Assembly: GCF_020905345.1 (NCBI RefSeq)
Contig: NZ_JAJJMO010000001.1
Span: 4,092,001-4,156,000 of the forward strand
Direction: 5' to 3'
DNA: 64,000 nucleotides
DNA from: Flavobacterium pisciphilum
GTDB lineage: Bacteria > Bacteroidota > Bacteroidia > Flavobacteriales > Flavobacteriaceae
The notes beneath the pieces are model-generated. The model was not told where the DNA came from, did not search any database, and saw only the letters and a program-made list of their open reading frames with translations. Positions 28,818 through 37,825 of the stretch are shown here, piece by piece. Made by a program: the position numbers and the translations under genes. Position 1 is the stretch's first letter. Every line of letters starts with the position of its first letter.

Positions 28818-31082
28818 ATGGCATTTGATATTGAAATGATTAAAAAAGTGTATGACAACATGCCAAGTCGTGTTGATAAAGCACGCGAAATTGTTGGACG
28901 TCCACTTACTTTAACTGAGAAAATTTTGTACAATCACCTATGGGATGGAGCCCCGACAAAGGCGTTTGGAAGAGGAGTTGATTATGTTGATTTTGCACCG
29001 GATCGTGTTGCATGTCAAGATGCAACTGCTCAAATGGCATTATTGCAATTCATGCACGCAGGTAAATCAAAAGTTGCAGTTCCTACAACAGTACATTGTG
29101 ATCATTTAATTCAAGCTAAAGTTGATGCAGCAACCGATTTGGCTAGAGCAAAAACACAAAGTAACGAAGTATTTGATTTCTTGTCGTCAGTTTCTAATAA
29201 ATACGGAATTGGTTTCTGGAAGCCAGGAGCAGGGATTATTCACCAAGTAGTACTTGAGAATTATGCTTTCCCAGGAGGAATGATGATCGGTACAGATTCA
29301 CATACTGTAAATGCAGGTGGATTAGGAATGGTTGCTATTGGTGTTGGTGGAGCCGATGCAGTAGATGTTATGTCAGGAATGGCATGGGAATTAAAATTCC
29401 CTAAATTAATCGGAGTAAAATTAACTGGTAAATTATCAGGATGGACAGCTCCTAAAGATGTTATTCTTAAAGTTGCTGGTATTCTTACTGTAAAAGGAGG
29501 AACAGGAGCAATTGTTGAATATTTTGGAGAAGGTGCTACTTCAATGTCATGTACAGGAAAAGGTACTATTTGTAATATGGGAGCAGAGATTGGAGCTACA
29601 ACTTCAACTTTTGGTTATGACGCTTCTATGAGTCGTTACCTGCGTTCAACAAATAGAGCAGATGTTGCAGATGCAGCAGATAAAGTAGCTTCATACTTAA
29701 CAGGAGACCCAGAAGTATATGCAAATCCAGAAAAATATTTTGATCAGGTTATCGAAATTAACTTGTCAGAATTGGAACCACACTTAAACGGACCTTTTAC
29801 ACCAGATTTAGCTACTCCAATTTCTAAAATGAAAGAAGAAGCGATTAAAAATAACTGGCCATTACAAATTCAAGTTGGTTTAATAGGTTCATGTACAAAC
29901 TCTTCATACGAAGATATTGCTCGTGCAGCATCTTTAGCAAGACAAGTAAGTGCTAAGAACTTAAAAACTAAATCACAGTTTACAATTACTCCTGGTTCAG
30001 AAGTAGTTCGTTATACAATCGAGCGTGATGGTTTTATCGATACATTCCATAAAATTGGAGCAACAGTTTTTGCTAATGCTTGCGGACCGTGTATTGGTAT
30101 GTGGGATAGAGAAGGAGCTGAAAAAGAAGAAAGAAATACAATCGTTCACTCTTTCAATCGTAACTTCTCAAAACGTGCCGATGGAAATCCAAATACATTA
30201 GCATTTGTAGGTTCGCCAGAATTGGTGACTGCAATGGCTATTGCAGGAGATTTAAGCTTTAATCCATTAACAGATACTTTGATTAACGAAGATGGAGAAG
30301 AAGTCATGTTAGAAGCTCCTACAGGGGACGAATTGCCTCCAAAAGGATTTGATGCAAAAGATCCAGGTTTTCAAGCACCAGCTGAAGACGGTTCAGGAGT
30401 TAAGGTTTCTGTAAATCCAGAGTCAGAGCGTTTGCAATTATTAGCTCCGTTTGAAGCTTGGGATGGTAAAAACATTATGGGAGCTAAATTGCTTATCAAA
30501 GCATTTGGAAAATGTACAACAGATCATATCTCTATGGCAGGACCATGGTTGCGTTTCCGTGGGCACTTAGATAATATTTCTAACAATATGTTGATAGGTG
30601 CAGTAAATGCATTCAACCAAAAAACAAATTCAGTTAAGAATCAATTAACTGGAACCTATGATGCAGTTCCAGCAGTTGCACGTGCATACAAAGCAGCAGG
30701 AGTTCCGTCTATCGTTGTGGGAGATCATAACTATGGAGAAGGGTCTTCTCGTGAGCATGCAGCAATGGAGCCACGTTTCTTAGGTGTTAAAGCAGTATTG
30801 GTGAAATCGTTTGCTCGTATCCACGAAACAAACCTTAAGAAACAAGGGCTTTTAGGATTGACATTTGCTAACGAAGCAGATTATGATAAAATCCAAGAAG
30901 ATGATACAATCAATTTTGTTGATTTAGTAGATTTTGCTCCAGGTAAACCATTAACATTAGAATTCGTTCACGCAGATGGAACTAAAGATATAATCTTAGC
31001 AAATCATACCTATAACGAAGGACAGATAGGCTGGTTCGTAGCTGGTTCAGCATTAAACCTAATTGCCGCTGGAAAAGCATAA
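28818..31082 (+). CDS. acn: aconitate hydratase, mitochondrial type
   Basis: 754 aa, the length and domain order of mitochondrial-type aconitase and not of bacterial AcnA (about 890 aa). The Fe-S ligands are Cys359 ([10 protein letters not shown]), Cys422 and Cys425 ([11 protein letters not shown]). The N-terminal part [20 protein letters not shown] and the active-site [20 protein letters not shown] are typical. The C-terminal swivel domain carries [20 protein letters not shown]. It performs the same TCA step as AcnB next door. The two probably differ in oxidant stability or in 2-methylcitrate use, which is inference. Confidence 0.94.
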   Translation: MAFDIEMIKKVYDNMPSRVDKAREIVGRPLTLTEKILYNHLWDGAPTKAFGRGVDYVDFAPDRVACQDATAQMALLQFMHAGKSKVAVPTTVHCDHLIQAKVDAATDLARAKTQSNEVFDFLSSVSNKYGIGFWKPGAGIIHQVVLENYAFPGGMMIGTDSHTVNAGGLGMVAIGVGGADAVDVMSGMAWELKFPKLIGVKLTGKLSGWTAPKDVILKVAGILTVKGGTGAIVEYFGEGATSMSCTGKGTICNMGAEIGATTSTFGYDASMSRYLRSTNRADVADAADKVASYLTGDPEVYANPEKYFDQVIEINLSELEPHLNGPFTPDLATPISKMKEEAIKNNWPLQIQVGLIGSCTNSSYEDIARAASLARQVSAKNLKTKSQFTITPGSEVVRYTIERDGFIDTFHKIGATVFANACGPCIGMWDREGAEKEERNTIVHSFNRNFSKRADGNPNTLAFVGSPELVTAMAIAGDLSFNPLTDTLINEDGEEVMLEAPTGDELPPKGFDAKDPGFQAPAEDGSGVKVSVNPESERLQLLAPFEAWDGKNIMGAKLLIKAFGKCTTDHISMAGPWLRFRGHLDNISNNMLIGAVNAFNQKTNSVKNQLTGTYDAVPAVARAYKAAGVPSIVVGDHNYGEGSSREHAAMEPRFLGVKAVLVKSFARIHETNLKKQGLLGLTFANEADYDKIQEDDTINFVDLVDFAPGKPLTLEFVHADGTKDIILANHTYNEGQIGWFVAGSALNLIAAGKA

Positions 31083-31104
31083 TTAAAGGTATAAAATTCT
31101 TTAA

Positions 31105-31134
31105 AAACTCTCAAGGTAACTTGGGAGTTTTTTT
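31105..31134 (+). terminator. terminator of the second aconitase gene
   Basis: AAACTCTCAAG/CTTGGGAGTTT with one T-G pair, loop GTAA, and a run of seven Ts. Confidence 0.9.
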
Positions 31135-31135
31135 A

Positions 31136-31217
31136 TTAGAAGCTATTTCCTGTTGTCCGCTATATCTTTTTATTTTTAAAGAAAAAATAAAAAGGATGCC
31201 GCTTTCATCAGGGCTAG
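31136..31217 (+). repeat. dispersed intergenic repeat, TTAG-AGCT family, copy 1
   Basis: Starts TTAGAAGCTATTTCC, continues through CCGCTATATCTTTTT and AAGGATGCCGCTTTCATC, and ends AGGGCTAG. The centre is a hairpin, ATCTTTTTATTTTT against AAAAAATAAAAAGGAT. A related copy lies on the minus strand at 52236-52306. Confidence 0.65.
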
Positions 31218-31245
31218 AACATTAGGTGTTATAAGATGATATTAA

Positions 31246-32646
31246 TTAAAGGGGATTCTCATTGGTTTTCGCAAAACTCACCCCTTGCGATAGTGTTTTA
31301 GTTTTGTTGGGTTTTGTAGTTTTAAAGTCGCTAATATCAATACTGAATACGTCATCAGAAGGTTTTTTTGTAAAGTTTTTTTCAATAAGGCCTCCTAAAA
31401 CATAAAGCTTATTATTGTCATAGTACATAGCCGAATATTTCATGTCTAAATTGATTTCATATTCTTTCAATTGTTTAGATTTTAAGTCGTAAGTATACAT
31501 TATTTGATTTTCAAAAACATATATCATATTTCCGTCAGTGGCTATAGCAGGTCGTAGTAGTCCAGAAAATAATTCACCTTCAGTCTGCCATTTTTCTGTG
31601 ACCAAATCAAAAGTTTCAATACTAGTCATCGGTTTTCCGTTATCTCCGCCAATAAGATATATTTTGTTGTCAATCAAAATTCCGGTTGCTTCTTTGGCGA
31701 TTGGCATGTTGGTAAGTTCGTACCAATAGCCGGAAGGAATATTATATAAATGTACTTTGTTGGTAAAATCTTTTTTGCCTTCATCAGTCATTTTAACAGA
31801 ACCTCCCATTACTATAATATTGTCGTTATAAACAAACGAAGCAAAATTTACTGCCTGATGCGGATTTGTATTATCTATTTTTATGGTTTGTTTTTCTATG
31901 TCAAAGACTTCAATTTTATCTTCTAAGTATTCCCAAGATGTTTCTTTGTTTACGAACATTCGTTTTCCGCCCAGCACATAAATAGAATTGTTGTAATAAT
32001 GAATGTTATGATAAGCTCTTTTTTTTAATTTTGTCTTTGTGAATTCCCAAGTATCTGTTTTGGTATTATATATAGAGTAATTTCCTCTGTAATATAAAAA
32101 TTTAGGATTGTTTCCTGCATCCTTTAAGTAGTCTGTTAAATTGTAGTCGGCTTTTTGTGCTCGACCTTTTGCCAATTGATCTGTTTTAAAAGAAGCTTCT
32201 CCGCCAACAATGTGAATTTTGCCATCCTTCAGAAAAGAACCAAAAGAGAAAGTTGATTTCTTTGAAGGAGACAATTTGTTAAATGGAAGTTTTGATTTTA
32301 GATTTGGATTAGCAATAATAGTTACTCCAGATAAGTTTTGGATATCCTCTTCGAGAAAAATATTCAAGTGTTGGTTTATTAAATAGCTTAAAGAGAATCT
32401 TGTAGTAGTGTAGCCAATATGTGAAAATTCTATTACTTCATTATCTGCAAATTTGGGATCAATGTTTAGAGTAAATTCTCCTTTTAAATTGGTTATGGTT
32501 CCGACTTTACTAGATAATGCAAAAACATTAGTGTTTTCTATGGGTAAATTGTTTTTTTTAGAGAAAACAATCCCTTTCATACCTTGAGCGATTGAAAAGA
32601 AAGGTAATAAAGTGAAAATTAAAATTAGTTTTTTCAAGAAAGTCAT
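31246..32646 (-). CDS. secreted Kelch-repeat protein with N-terminal CarboxypepD-regulatory-like domain
   Basis: 466 aa. A signal peptide (MTFLKKLILIFTLLPFFSIA) is followed by a carboxypeptidase-regulatory-like beta domain (about 22-95: GIVFSKKNNLPIENTNVFAL, FTLNIDPKF, VIEFSHIGY), the module common at the N-terminus of Bacteroidota outer-membrane receptors. The rest is a Kelch beta-propeller of about five to six blades, with repeated cores such as IYVLGGKRM, IIVMGGSVKM, IYLIGGDNG and LYVLGGLIE. Probably periplasmic or surface-exposed and protein- or glycan-binding; the ligand is unknown. Confidence 0.8.
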   Translation of the reverse strand: MTFLKKLILIFTLLPFFSIAQGMKGIVFSKKNNLPIENTNVFALSSKVGTITNLKGEFTLNIDPKFADNEVIEFSHIGYTTTRFSLSYLINQHLNIFLEEDIQNLSGVTIIANPNLKSKLPFNKLSPSKKSTFSFGSFLKDGKIHIVGGEASFKTDQLAKGRAQKADYNLTDYLKDAGNNPKFLYYRGNYSIYNTKTDTWEFTKTKLKKRAYHNIHYYNNSIYVLGGKRMFVNKETSWEYLEDKIEVFDIEKQTIKIDNTNPHQAVNFASFVYNDNIIVMGGSVKMTDEGKKDFTNKVHLYNIPSGYWYELTNMPIAKEATGILIDNKIYLIGGDNGKPMTSIETFDLVTEKWQTEGELFSGLLRPAIATDGNMIYVFENQIMYTYDLKSKQLKEYEINLDMKYSAMYYDNNKLYVLGGLIEKNFTKKPSDDVFSIDISDFKTTKPNKTKTLSQGVSFAKTNENPL

Positions 32647-32881
32647 TTTTTAACGGGTTATTCCTTGTTTAAAAGTAAGAATATTTTTCAATAAAAAATA
32701 ATGGAATTAATATAGAACGATTATGTTTTATGTGGAATTTGTTAATTTGAATATAAAGAGTTGTTAAAAATTAGTGATTTTTAGTTTAAAAAGTTAAATT
32801 AGCTTTTTTAGTAATTAGATTGTTGTTTTTTGATTTTTTAAAAAGAATTAAATAGAATCTGCGAATGTAATTTGAATAAGA

Positions 32882-34069
32882 ATGAAAAGTTTTGGACTAG
32901 TATTAGCATTGTTTTTTTTTAGTTTTGGTGTTTTTTCACAAGAAAAATATATCAAGCACAAAATTTCTAAAGGAGAGAATGTTAGTGTGATAGCAAAAAA
33001 ATACAATGTAAAAGTAAAAGACATTCTTGATTTAAATCCCAAAGCAAGTAAGTTGTTGAAACTAAATTCAATCTTGCTAATTCCAAGTTCTCAGAAAGCT
33101 ATCGCCAATAAAACAACAAAGACCAAAGAAGTAATTGTAAATAATACAAATAATAATCTTCAGGAAACAACTACACATGAAATTCAGGCAAAAGAAACAT
33201 TGTACGGAATTTCAAAGCAATACCAACTTACAGTCGAAGAATTAAAAAAAGCCAATCCAAAATTAGAAAGTGAAGGGCTTAAAATAGGACAGCAAATTAT
33301 AATTCCAGGTACTGCTAAATCAACGCTAATAGCGAGTTCTAAAACAGTTACGACAGAAGATGCAGTGGTTACGGGAACGCAGCCAGAGATAATTGAAAAA
33401 GTTGTAGAAACTCAAATTGTACGGGAGGTTTTACCTAAAGAAACTAAATATGCAATTGCTAAGGAATATGGACTTACAGTTGCAGAATTAGAAAAACAAA
33501 ACCCATTTATCAAAAAGAGATTACCTGTTGGTTCAGTCTTAAAAATTCTTCCTTCAAGCAACTATGTGAAGAAAGAGGTACAAGAAGAAGCCAAAACTTC
33601 AATAGACAATACAGCTACAGCCGTAGCAACAACAGTTGTTAAAGATACTGCAACAACAACTGATAGTAAGTTTACTCATAACTCAGATTTATTAAACCAA
33701 TTGGTTCTGAATGCAACCGAAAATGTAGGAGTACGTTACCGTTCAGGTGGAACGACTAGATCCGGTTTTGATTGTTCAGGTTTAATGGTAACAACATTTG
33801 GAAGTTTTGATATTAAATTACCTAGAAGCTCTATCGAGCAATCTCGCATAGGTACTAAAATTGCTTCAGAAGAAGCAAAAAAAGGAGATTTAATCTTCTT
33901 TAAAACGAATGGAAGACGTCAGATAAATCATGTAGGAATGGTAATAGAAGCTAACGATGGTGAAATAAAATTCATCCATTCATCAGTTCATCGTGGTGTT
34001 ATAGTATCATCTACAAAAGAGGCGTATTACGAAAGAAACTTTACACAAGTTAATCGCGTTTTAGAGTAA
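32882..34069 (+). CDS. LysM and NlpC/P60 cell-wall hydrolase
   Basis: 395 aa. A signal peptide (to FSFGVFSQ, about residue 20) is followed by three LysM domains: about 22-70 (HKISKGENVSVIAKKYNVKV), 98-142 (HEIQAKETLYGISKQYQLTV) and 178-225, the last without the usual flanks. Then come a Thr/Ala-rich linker and a C-terminal NlpC/P60 domain with Cys298 (DCSGL), His350 (NHVGMV) and His366 (FIHSS). Predicted gamma-D-glutamyl-diaminopimelate endopeptidase that trims peptidoglycan stem peptides in the periplasm. The gene stands alone and converges with DUF1801. Confidence 0.9.
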   Translation: MKSFGLVLALFFFSFGVFSQEKYIKHKISKGENVSVIAKKYNVKVKDILDLNPKASKLLKLNSILLIPSSQKAIANKTTKTKEVIVNNTNNNLQETTTHEIQAKETLYGISKQYQLTVEELKKANPKLESEGLKIGQQIIIPGTAKSTLIASSKTVTTEDAVVTGTQPEIIEKVVETQIVREVLPKETKYAIAKEYGLTVAELEKQNPFIKKRLPVGSVLKILPSSNYVKKEVQEEAKTSIDNTATAVATTVVKDTATTTDSKFTHNSDLLNQLVLNATENVGVRYRSGGTTRSGFDCSGLMVTTFGSFDIKLPRSSIEQSRIGTKIASEEAKKGDLIFFKTNGRRQINHVGMVIEANDGEIKFIHSSVHRGVIVSSTKEAYYERNFTQVNRVLE

Positions 34070-34112
34070 ATATCCACTTAAGATATTATCTAAACCACAC
34101 AGTTTAAAAAAA

Positions 34113-34478
34113 CTACTTTTTTATTTTCTCTAAATTTTCTTTAACTCGAAAATTTACAATCTTAGTTATCAAATCCAAGGGCATTGGTTTGTCTATTGGG
34201 AATTGAATCGAGCCTTTTCCTGCTTTGTAAGTAGCTAGTTCTTCTTGAAAAGCTTCATTGCCTGTGGGCATTGCATAAAAACCAATATGGTTTTTGAAAG
34301 CAGCAAAGTGCACCAAATTACCATTAAGCGTAAAAGTTGGAATGACATAACTTATTTTTTCTTCAGCATCAGGAGCAGCCTTTTTTATTGTTTGGCGAAC
34401 TTGCTCTAATATTTGCTGAGTTTCAGATGGAAACCCAGCAATATATTCATCAATGGTTTTAGATTTAGGAGTTATCAT
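34113..34478 (-). CDS. DUF1801 (YdhG-like) protein
   Basis: 121 aa, cytosolic. It matches the DUF1801 pattern: TIDEYIAGFPSETQQILEQV, PDAEEKISYVIPTFTLNGNL and HFAAFKNHIGFYAMPTG. Some members resemble frataxin-fold iron chaperones, but the function is not established. It starts 9 nt after the glycosyltransferase gene, so the two are probably co-transcribed. Confidence 0.8.
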   Translation of the reverse strand: MITPKSKTIDEYIAGFPSETQQILEQVRQTIKKAAPDAEEKISYVIPTFTLNGNLVHFAAFKNHIGFYAMPTGNEAFQEELATYKAGKGSIQFPIDKPMPLDLITKIVNFRVKENLEKIKK

Positions 34479-34487
34479 GTCTTATTG

Positions 34488-35687
34488 TTAGTATAAAGCT
34501 ACTAGTGTAGATGTAGTAGTAGTGACTCTAAGAGATAAGTTATGACTAATCATGTATGCTATTATTTTTATAGATTGCAAAATAGATGTTTTATTCGTGT
34601 TTATTGCGATGCTATGATTGTGATAAGGTTCATATTTTTTTTGCTCACTAATTGAAAATAGGCCAACAGTAGGTGTTTGCACAGCACTTGCTAAATGCAT
34701 GATTCCGCAATCGGCTCCGATGAAAGCTTGAGTGTTTGCAATTAACGCTCCAATTTCTCGAATGTCTTTACTGTAAAAATGAGGGGCTTTAAAGTCAATT
34801 TGAGAGACATTTTCGATAGGTAAAATTTCAATGATATTGTAATTAGGGTATTTGGTTTTTAATTTTTTGTAAAACTTCCTCCACCATGATTTTGAATGAC
34901 ATTTTTCTCCAGTAGCATAGGTGTATATGCAGAGTGTCATTTTATCATTATTGATTAAATTGCTTAATATTTTTTTCCCTTCAATAATTTCTGAATCACT
35001 TAATTTTAGATTTAATGCTCCAATTGGGCTATTGTTAAAAGTGATGCCAATCGCGCTTAAGTAGCTTCTGAAATTATAAACTGGGTATTTTGCGATATGC
35101 TCGTAATCGTTATATTGTAATTGAATATCTTCGGTAGTAGGATCTCCAAAGAATTTGAATTTTGAATTAGAAAACTTGACAGAGAGTCTTCCAGAAGAAG
35201 AATTTTTATCGACATTAATTGCAATGTCATATTGTTGTAGTCGAAGAGATATCCATACTTTAATGTATTGAAGTAAACTCTTAAAGGGTTTTTTAGGTAA
35301 TTGGATTATTTTATCGACATTATCATAATTTTCGAATAATATGGGAGCTAAGTTTCCTTTTACAAATAAATCTATTTTACATCCAGGGAATGTTTTTGTG
35401 ACTTCTTCTATTAGAGGAGTAATTAGGAGTAGGTTTCCTAATCGGGCATTTGGTCTGGAAATTAATACTCTTTTGACTTCAGGACTAATGCTTGAATCCA
35501 TTTTCTTATTGAGCGTCGAATTGCCAATGTTTTTGGTTAAGCGATGCATTAAATTGCGCCTTACTATGTTTAAGGTTTTTAAGGTTTTCATAGTGTAAAA
35601 ATTATTCGTTAAACTTGTTTTAATTAAAAAGAATAATTGGGAGCTCAATAAAGCAACAAGAACAAAGAATAAATTAGTAAGGCTCAT
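34488..35687 (-). CDS. glycosyltransferase family 9 (heptosyltransferase-like)
   Basis: 399 aa. The GT9 signature is clear: an N-terminal RVLISRPNARLGNLLLITPL and, near the C-terminus, GADCGIMHLASAVQTPTVGL. Proteins of this family add heptose or related sugars to the lipopolysaccharide core using ADP-heptose on the cytosolic side. The first 32 residues form a hydrophobic helix (LFFVLVALLSSQLFFLI) that GT9 enzymes normally lack. The true start may be the in-frame ATG at 35591 (MKTLKTLNIVRRNLMH), or the protein has a membrane anchor. No other LPS gene is adjacent. Confidence 0.82.
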   Translation of the reverse strand: MSLTNLFFVLVALLSSQLFFLIKTSLTNNFYTMKTLKTLNIVRRNLMHRLTKNIGNSTLNKKMDSSISPEVKRVLISRPNARLGNLLLITPLIEEVTKTFPGCKIDLFVKGNLAPILFENYDNVDKIIQLPKKPFKSLLQYIKVWISLRLQQYDIAINVDKNSSSGRLSVKFSNSKFKFFGDPTTEDIQLQYNDYEHIAKYPVYNFRSYLSAIGITFNNSPIGALNLKLSDSEIIEGKKILSNLINNDKMTLCIYTYATGEKCHSKSWWRKFYKKLKTKYPNYNIIEILPIENVSQIDFKAPHFYSKDIREIGALIANTQAFIGADCGIMHLASAVQTPTVGLFSISEQKKYEPYHNHSIAINTNKTSILQSIKIIAYMISHNLSLRVTTTTSTLVALY

Positions 35688-36068
35688 TTTTAAATAATGT
35701 AGAAAAATGATTCAATAAATTATTTTGTAAAGTGCTTATAGTAAAGTTAATCTATTCATTTACAAGGGGATTATATAATTTGTTTTTTTTATTATATGAT
35801 TTGACTAAATTCATTTTTTTTAAGTAATTATTAGTTAAGCCTTGGTTAACTTACAGTTAGCTTTTTATGCACCAGTAAAAATGTGAAAGAAAATTATTTG
35901 TTGATTTTTTGGATTTTGTATTGTTGTAAAAAAAAGCTTAGGCTTTATTCTGCTTGACAGTGTGGTTAAAACTAAATTTTTTAAATCGGCTATAATCTAA
36001 AAATCAATGATCTAAAAACTAAGATTTCCAAAAAAAGTATATCTTTAGCTAACCAAAAACCAAAATAT
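35688..36068. other. 381-nt divergent intergenic region
   Basis: No gene seen. AT-rich, with only the palindrome at 35833-35851 standing out; near 36040 a weak -7-like TATCTTTA precedes the permease. Confidence 0.6.
35833..35851. promoter_or_regulatory. operator-like palindrome between divergent genes
   Basis: A 19-nt near-perfect palindrome, AGTTAAGCC-TTGGTTAACT (one mismatched pair), 146 nt before the GT9 start and about 220 nt before the permease start. It could be a regulator site; no factor can be named. Confidence 0.3.
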
Positions 36069-37478
36069 ATGCAAGAAAACAAACCAGAAGATTTTAAAAG
36101 AGAGCTCGGATTATTGGACGGAACTATGCTTGTAGTTGGATCCATGATAGGTTCAGGAATATTTATTGTAAGTGCCGATATTGCTCGACAGGTAGGTTCT
36201 GCTGGTTGGCTAACTATGATATGGTTAATTTCAGGATTAATTACAGTTATTGCTGCTGTGAGTTATGGAGAGCTAAGTGCTATGTTTCCAAAAGCAGGAG
36301 GGCAGTATGTATATTTAAAAGAAGCCTATAATAAATTAATAGCTTTTCTGTACGGATGGAGTTTTTTTGCTGTTATTCAAACAGGTACTATCGCAGCCGT
36401 GGGTGTTGCTTTTGCAAAATTTGCAGCCTATCTCTATGAGCCTTTTAGTGATGAGAATGTCCTTTTAGAATTAGGTAATTTTCGTTTAAATGCAGCTCAG
36501 TTGGTTTCTATTGTTACGATTGTTTTTTTGACGTATATTAATAGTCGTGGAGTTAAAAACAGTAAAATTTTGCAGACGGTTTTAACAATCATTAAAATTT
36601 TATCACTTTTAGGATTAATTGTTTTCGGGTTAACACTTGGAGCTAAAGCTTCTATTTGGGATGCCAACTGGGCAGATGCTTGGTCTACACGAGCTTTTGA
36701 TGCAGATACTAAATCTTGGTTCCCAATAGGGGGTACAGCATTAATTACTGGTATTTCGGCTGCGATGGTCGGATCTTTGTTCTCTAGTGATGCTTGGAAC
36801 GGAGTGACTTTTATTGCAGGTGAAATTAAAAATCCAAAACGTAATGTAGGTTTTAGTTTGTTTTTAGGGACTTTTATAGTTACGATTATTTATGTTCTAA
36901 CAAATTTAATGTACTTGGCTGTTATTCCTTTGGATGAAATTGCCACGGCAAAATCAGATAGGGTAGCGGTTGTGGCATCACAATATATTTTTGGAAATAT
37001 TGGAACATTAATCATTGCCATTATGATTATGATTTCGACTTTTGCTTGTAATAATGGTTTGATTATGGCAGGTGCCAGAGTGTATTATACAATGGCAAAT
37101 GACGGTTTGTTTTTTAAGAAAGCAGCAGTATTGAATAATTTTAGTGTTCCAGCTTGGGCTTTGTGGGCACAATGTATTTGGGCTTCGGCCTTGTGTTTAA
37201 CCGGAAAGTATGGAGACTTATTAGATTTTGTAATTATCATTGTTTTGATTTTTTACATATTGACGATATACGGAATCTTTATTTTGCGTAAAAAAATGCC
37301 AAATGTCGAAAGGCCTTATAAGGCTTTTGGATATCCATTTTTGCCAATTTTATATATTGTAGTAGCATCGGCAATTTGTATTTGTTTGTTGCTAACTAAA
37401 TTCTCTACTTGTGGTTGGGGTGTTTTAATTATGCTAACAGGAATTCCTGTTTATTATTTAACCAAGCCGAAAGAATAA
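36069..37478 (+). CDS. APC-family amino-acid permease (LAT-like)
   Basis: 469 aa, about twelve transmembrane helices. Helix 1 carries the substrate-binding glycine motif GSMIGSGIFIVSADIARQVG. The helix-6 region SLFSSDAWNGVTFIAGEIKNPKRNV is typical of the L-type amino-acid transporter subgroup. The protein ends with a basic tail. It is distinct from the permease at the left end of the window (different helix-1 and helix-6 sequences). Substrate is not decidable; neutral amino acids are likely for the subgroup. Confidence 0.88.
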   Translation: MQENKPEDFKRELGLLDGTMLVVGSMIGSGIFIVSADIARQVGSAGWLTMIWLISGLITVIAAVSYGELSAMFPKAGGQYVYLKEAYNKLIAFLYGWSFFAVIQTGTIAAVGVAFAKFAAYLYEPFSDENVLLELGNFRLNAAQLVSIVTIVFLTYINSRGVKNSKILQTVLTIIKILSLLGLIVFGLTLGAKASIWDANWADAWSTRAFDADTKSWFPIGGTALITGISAAMVGSLFSSDAWNGVTFIAGEIKNPKRNVGFSLFLGTFIVTIIYVLTNLMYLAVIPLDEIATAKSDRVAVVASQYIFGNIGTLIIAIMIMISTFACNNGLIMAGARVYYTMANDGLFFKKAAVLNNFSVPAWALWAQCIWASALCLTGKYGDLLDFVIIIVLIFYILTIYGIFILRKKMPNVERPYKAFGYPFLPILYIVVASAICICLLLTKFSTCGWGVLIMLTGIPVYYLTKPKE

Positions 37479-37525
37479 TATTAAATGGGAGGTTTGTTTT
37501 AGCTTCAAACTAGGAACCAGAAGGG

Positions 37526-37566
37526 TAACCGCAAAGTTCGCAGTCCCGATGGTTATCGGGATACGC
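37526..37566 (+). repeat. dispersed intergenic repeat, AACCGCAAAG family, copy 2 with hairpin
   Basis: TAACCGCAAAGTTCGCA and terminal TACGC match copy 1 (21084-21111). Between them is a perfect hairpin, TCCCGAT-ggtt-ATCGGGA (37544-37561), in place of the short AAGGCT of copy 1. Confidence 0.65.
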
Positions 37567-37766
37567 AAGGGCACCAAGATTATTTTAAATGTGACTAGTA
37601 ACTAGGCTGCTATGGTTAAAATTTTTATGCACGCAGATTTAAGAGATTTAGCTATATTAAAGTTGTTTCGCAAAGATTTGCAATGAGATGCGTAAAGGCT
37701 CTTAAAACTCAAGACTTGAAACTTGAAACTGTGTACTGAAGACTTAAAACTAATACTATATAAAAC

Positions 37767-37794
37767 AGAAAACCCGTCATATGACGGGTTTTCT
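37767..37794 (-). terminator. perfect palindromic terminator of ald
   Basis: A perfect 28-nt palindrome with half AGAAAACCCGTCAT, 31 nt after the ald stop. It may also stop transcription from the permease side. Confidence 0.85.
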
Positions 37795-37825
37795 AGTGTA
37801 GTAAGCACTTGTATAATGCTAGCAA

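Larger units (their letters stand above)
37479..37825. other. intergenic region permease/ald
   Basis: No gene. It contains the repeat at 37526-37566, a stretch of short direct repeats around 37703-37750 (variants of ACTTGAAAC), and the ald terminator. Confidence 0.7.

Noticed and set aside
35941-35990. Sigma-70-like -35 (TTGACA) upstream of the permease
   Set aside because: TTGACA occurs but no matching -10 follows at 17 nt, and Bacteroidota do not use that consensus.
37602-37808. 68-codon reading frame on the minus strand
   Set aside because: Made of intergenic direct repeats and extends through the ald terminator palindrome.
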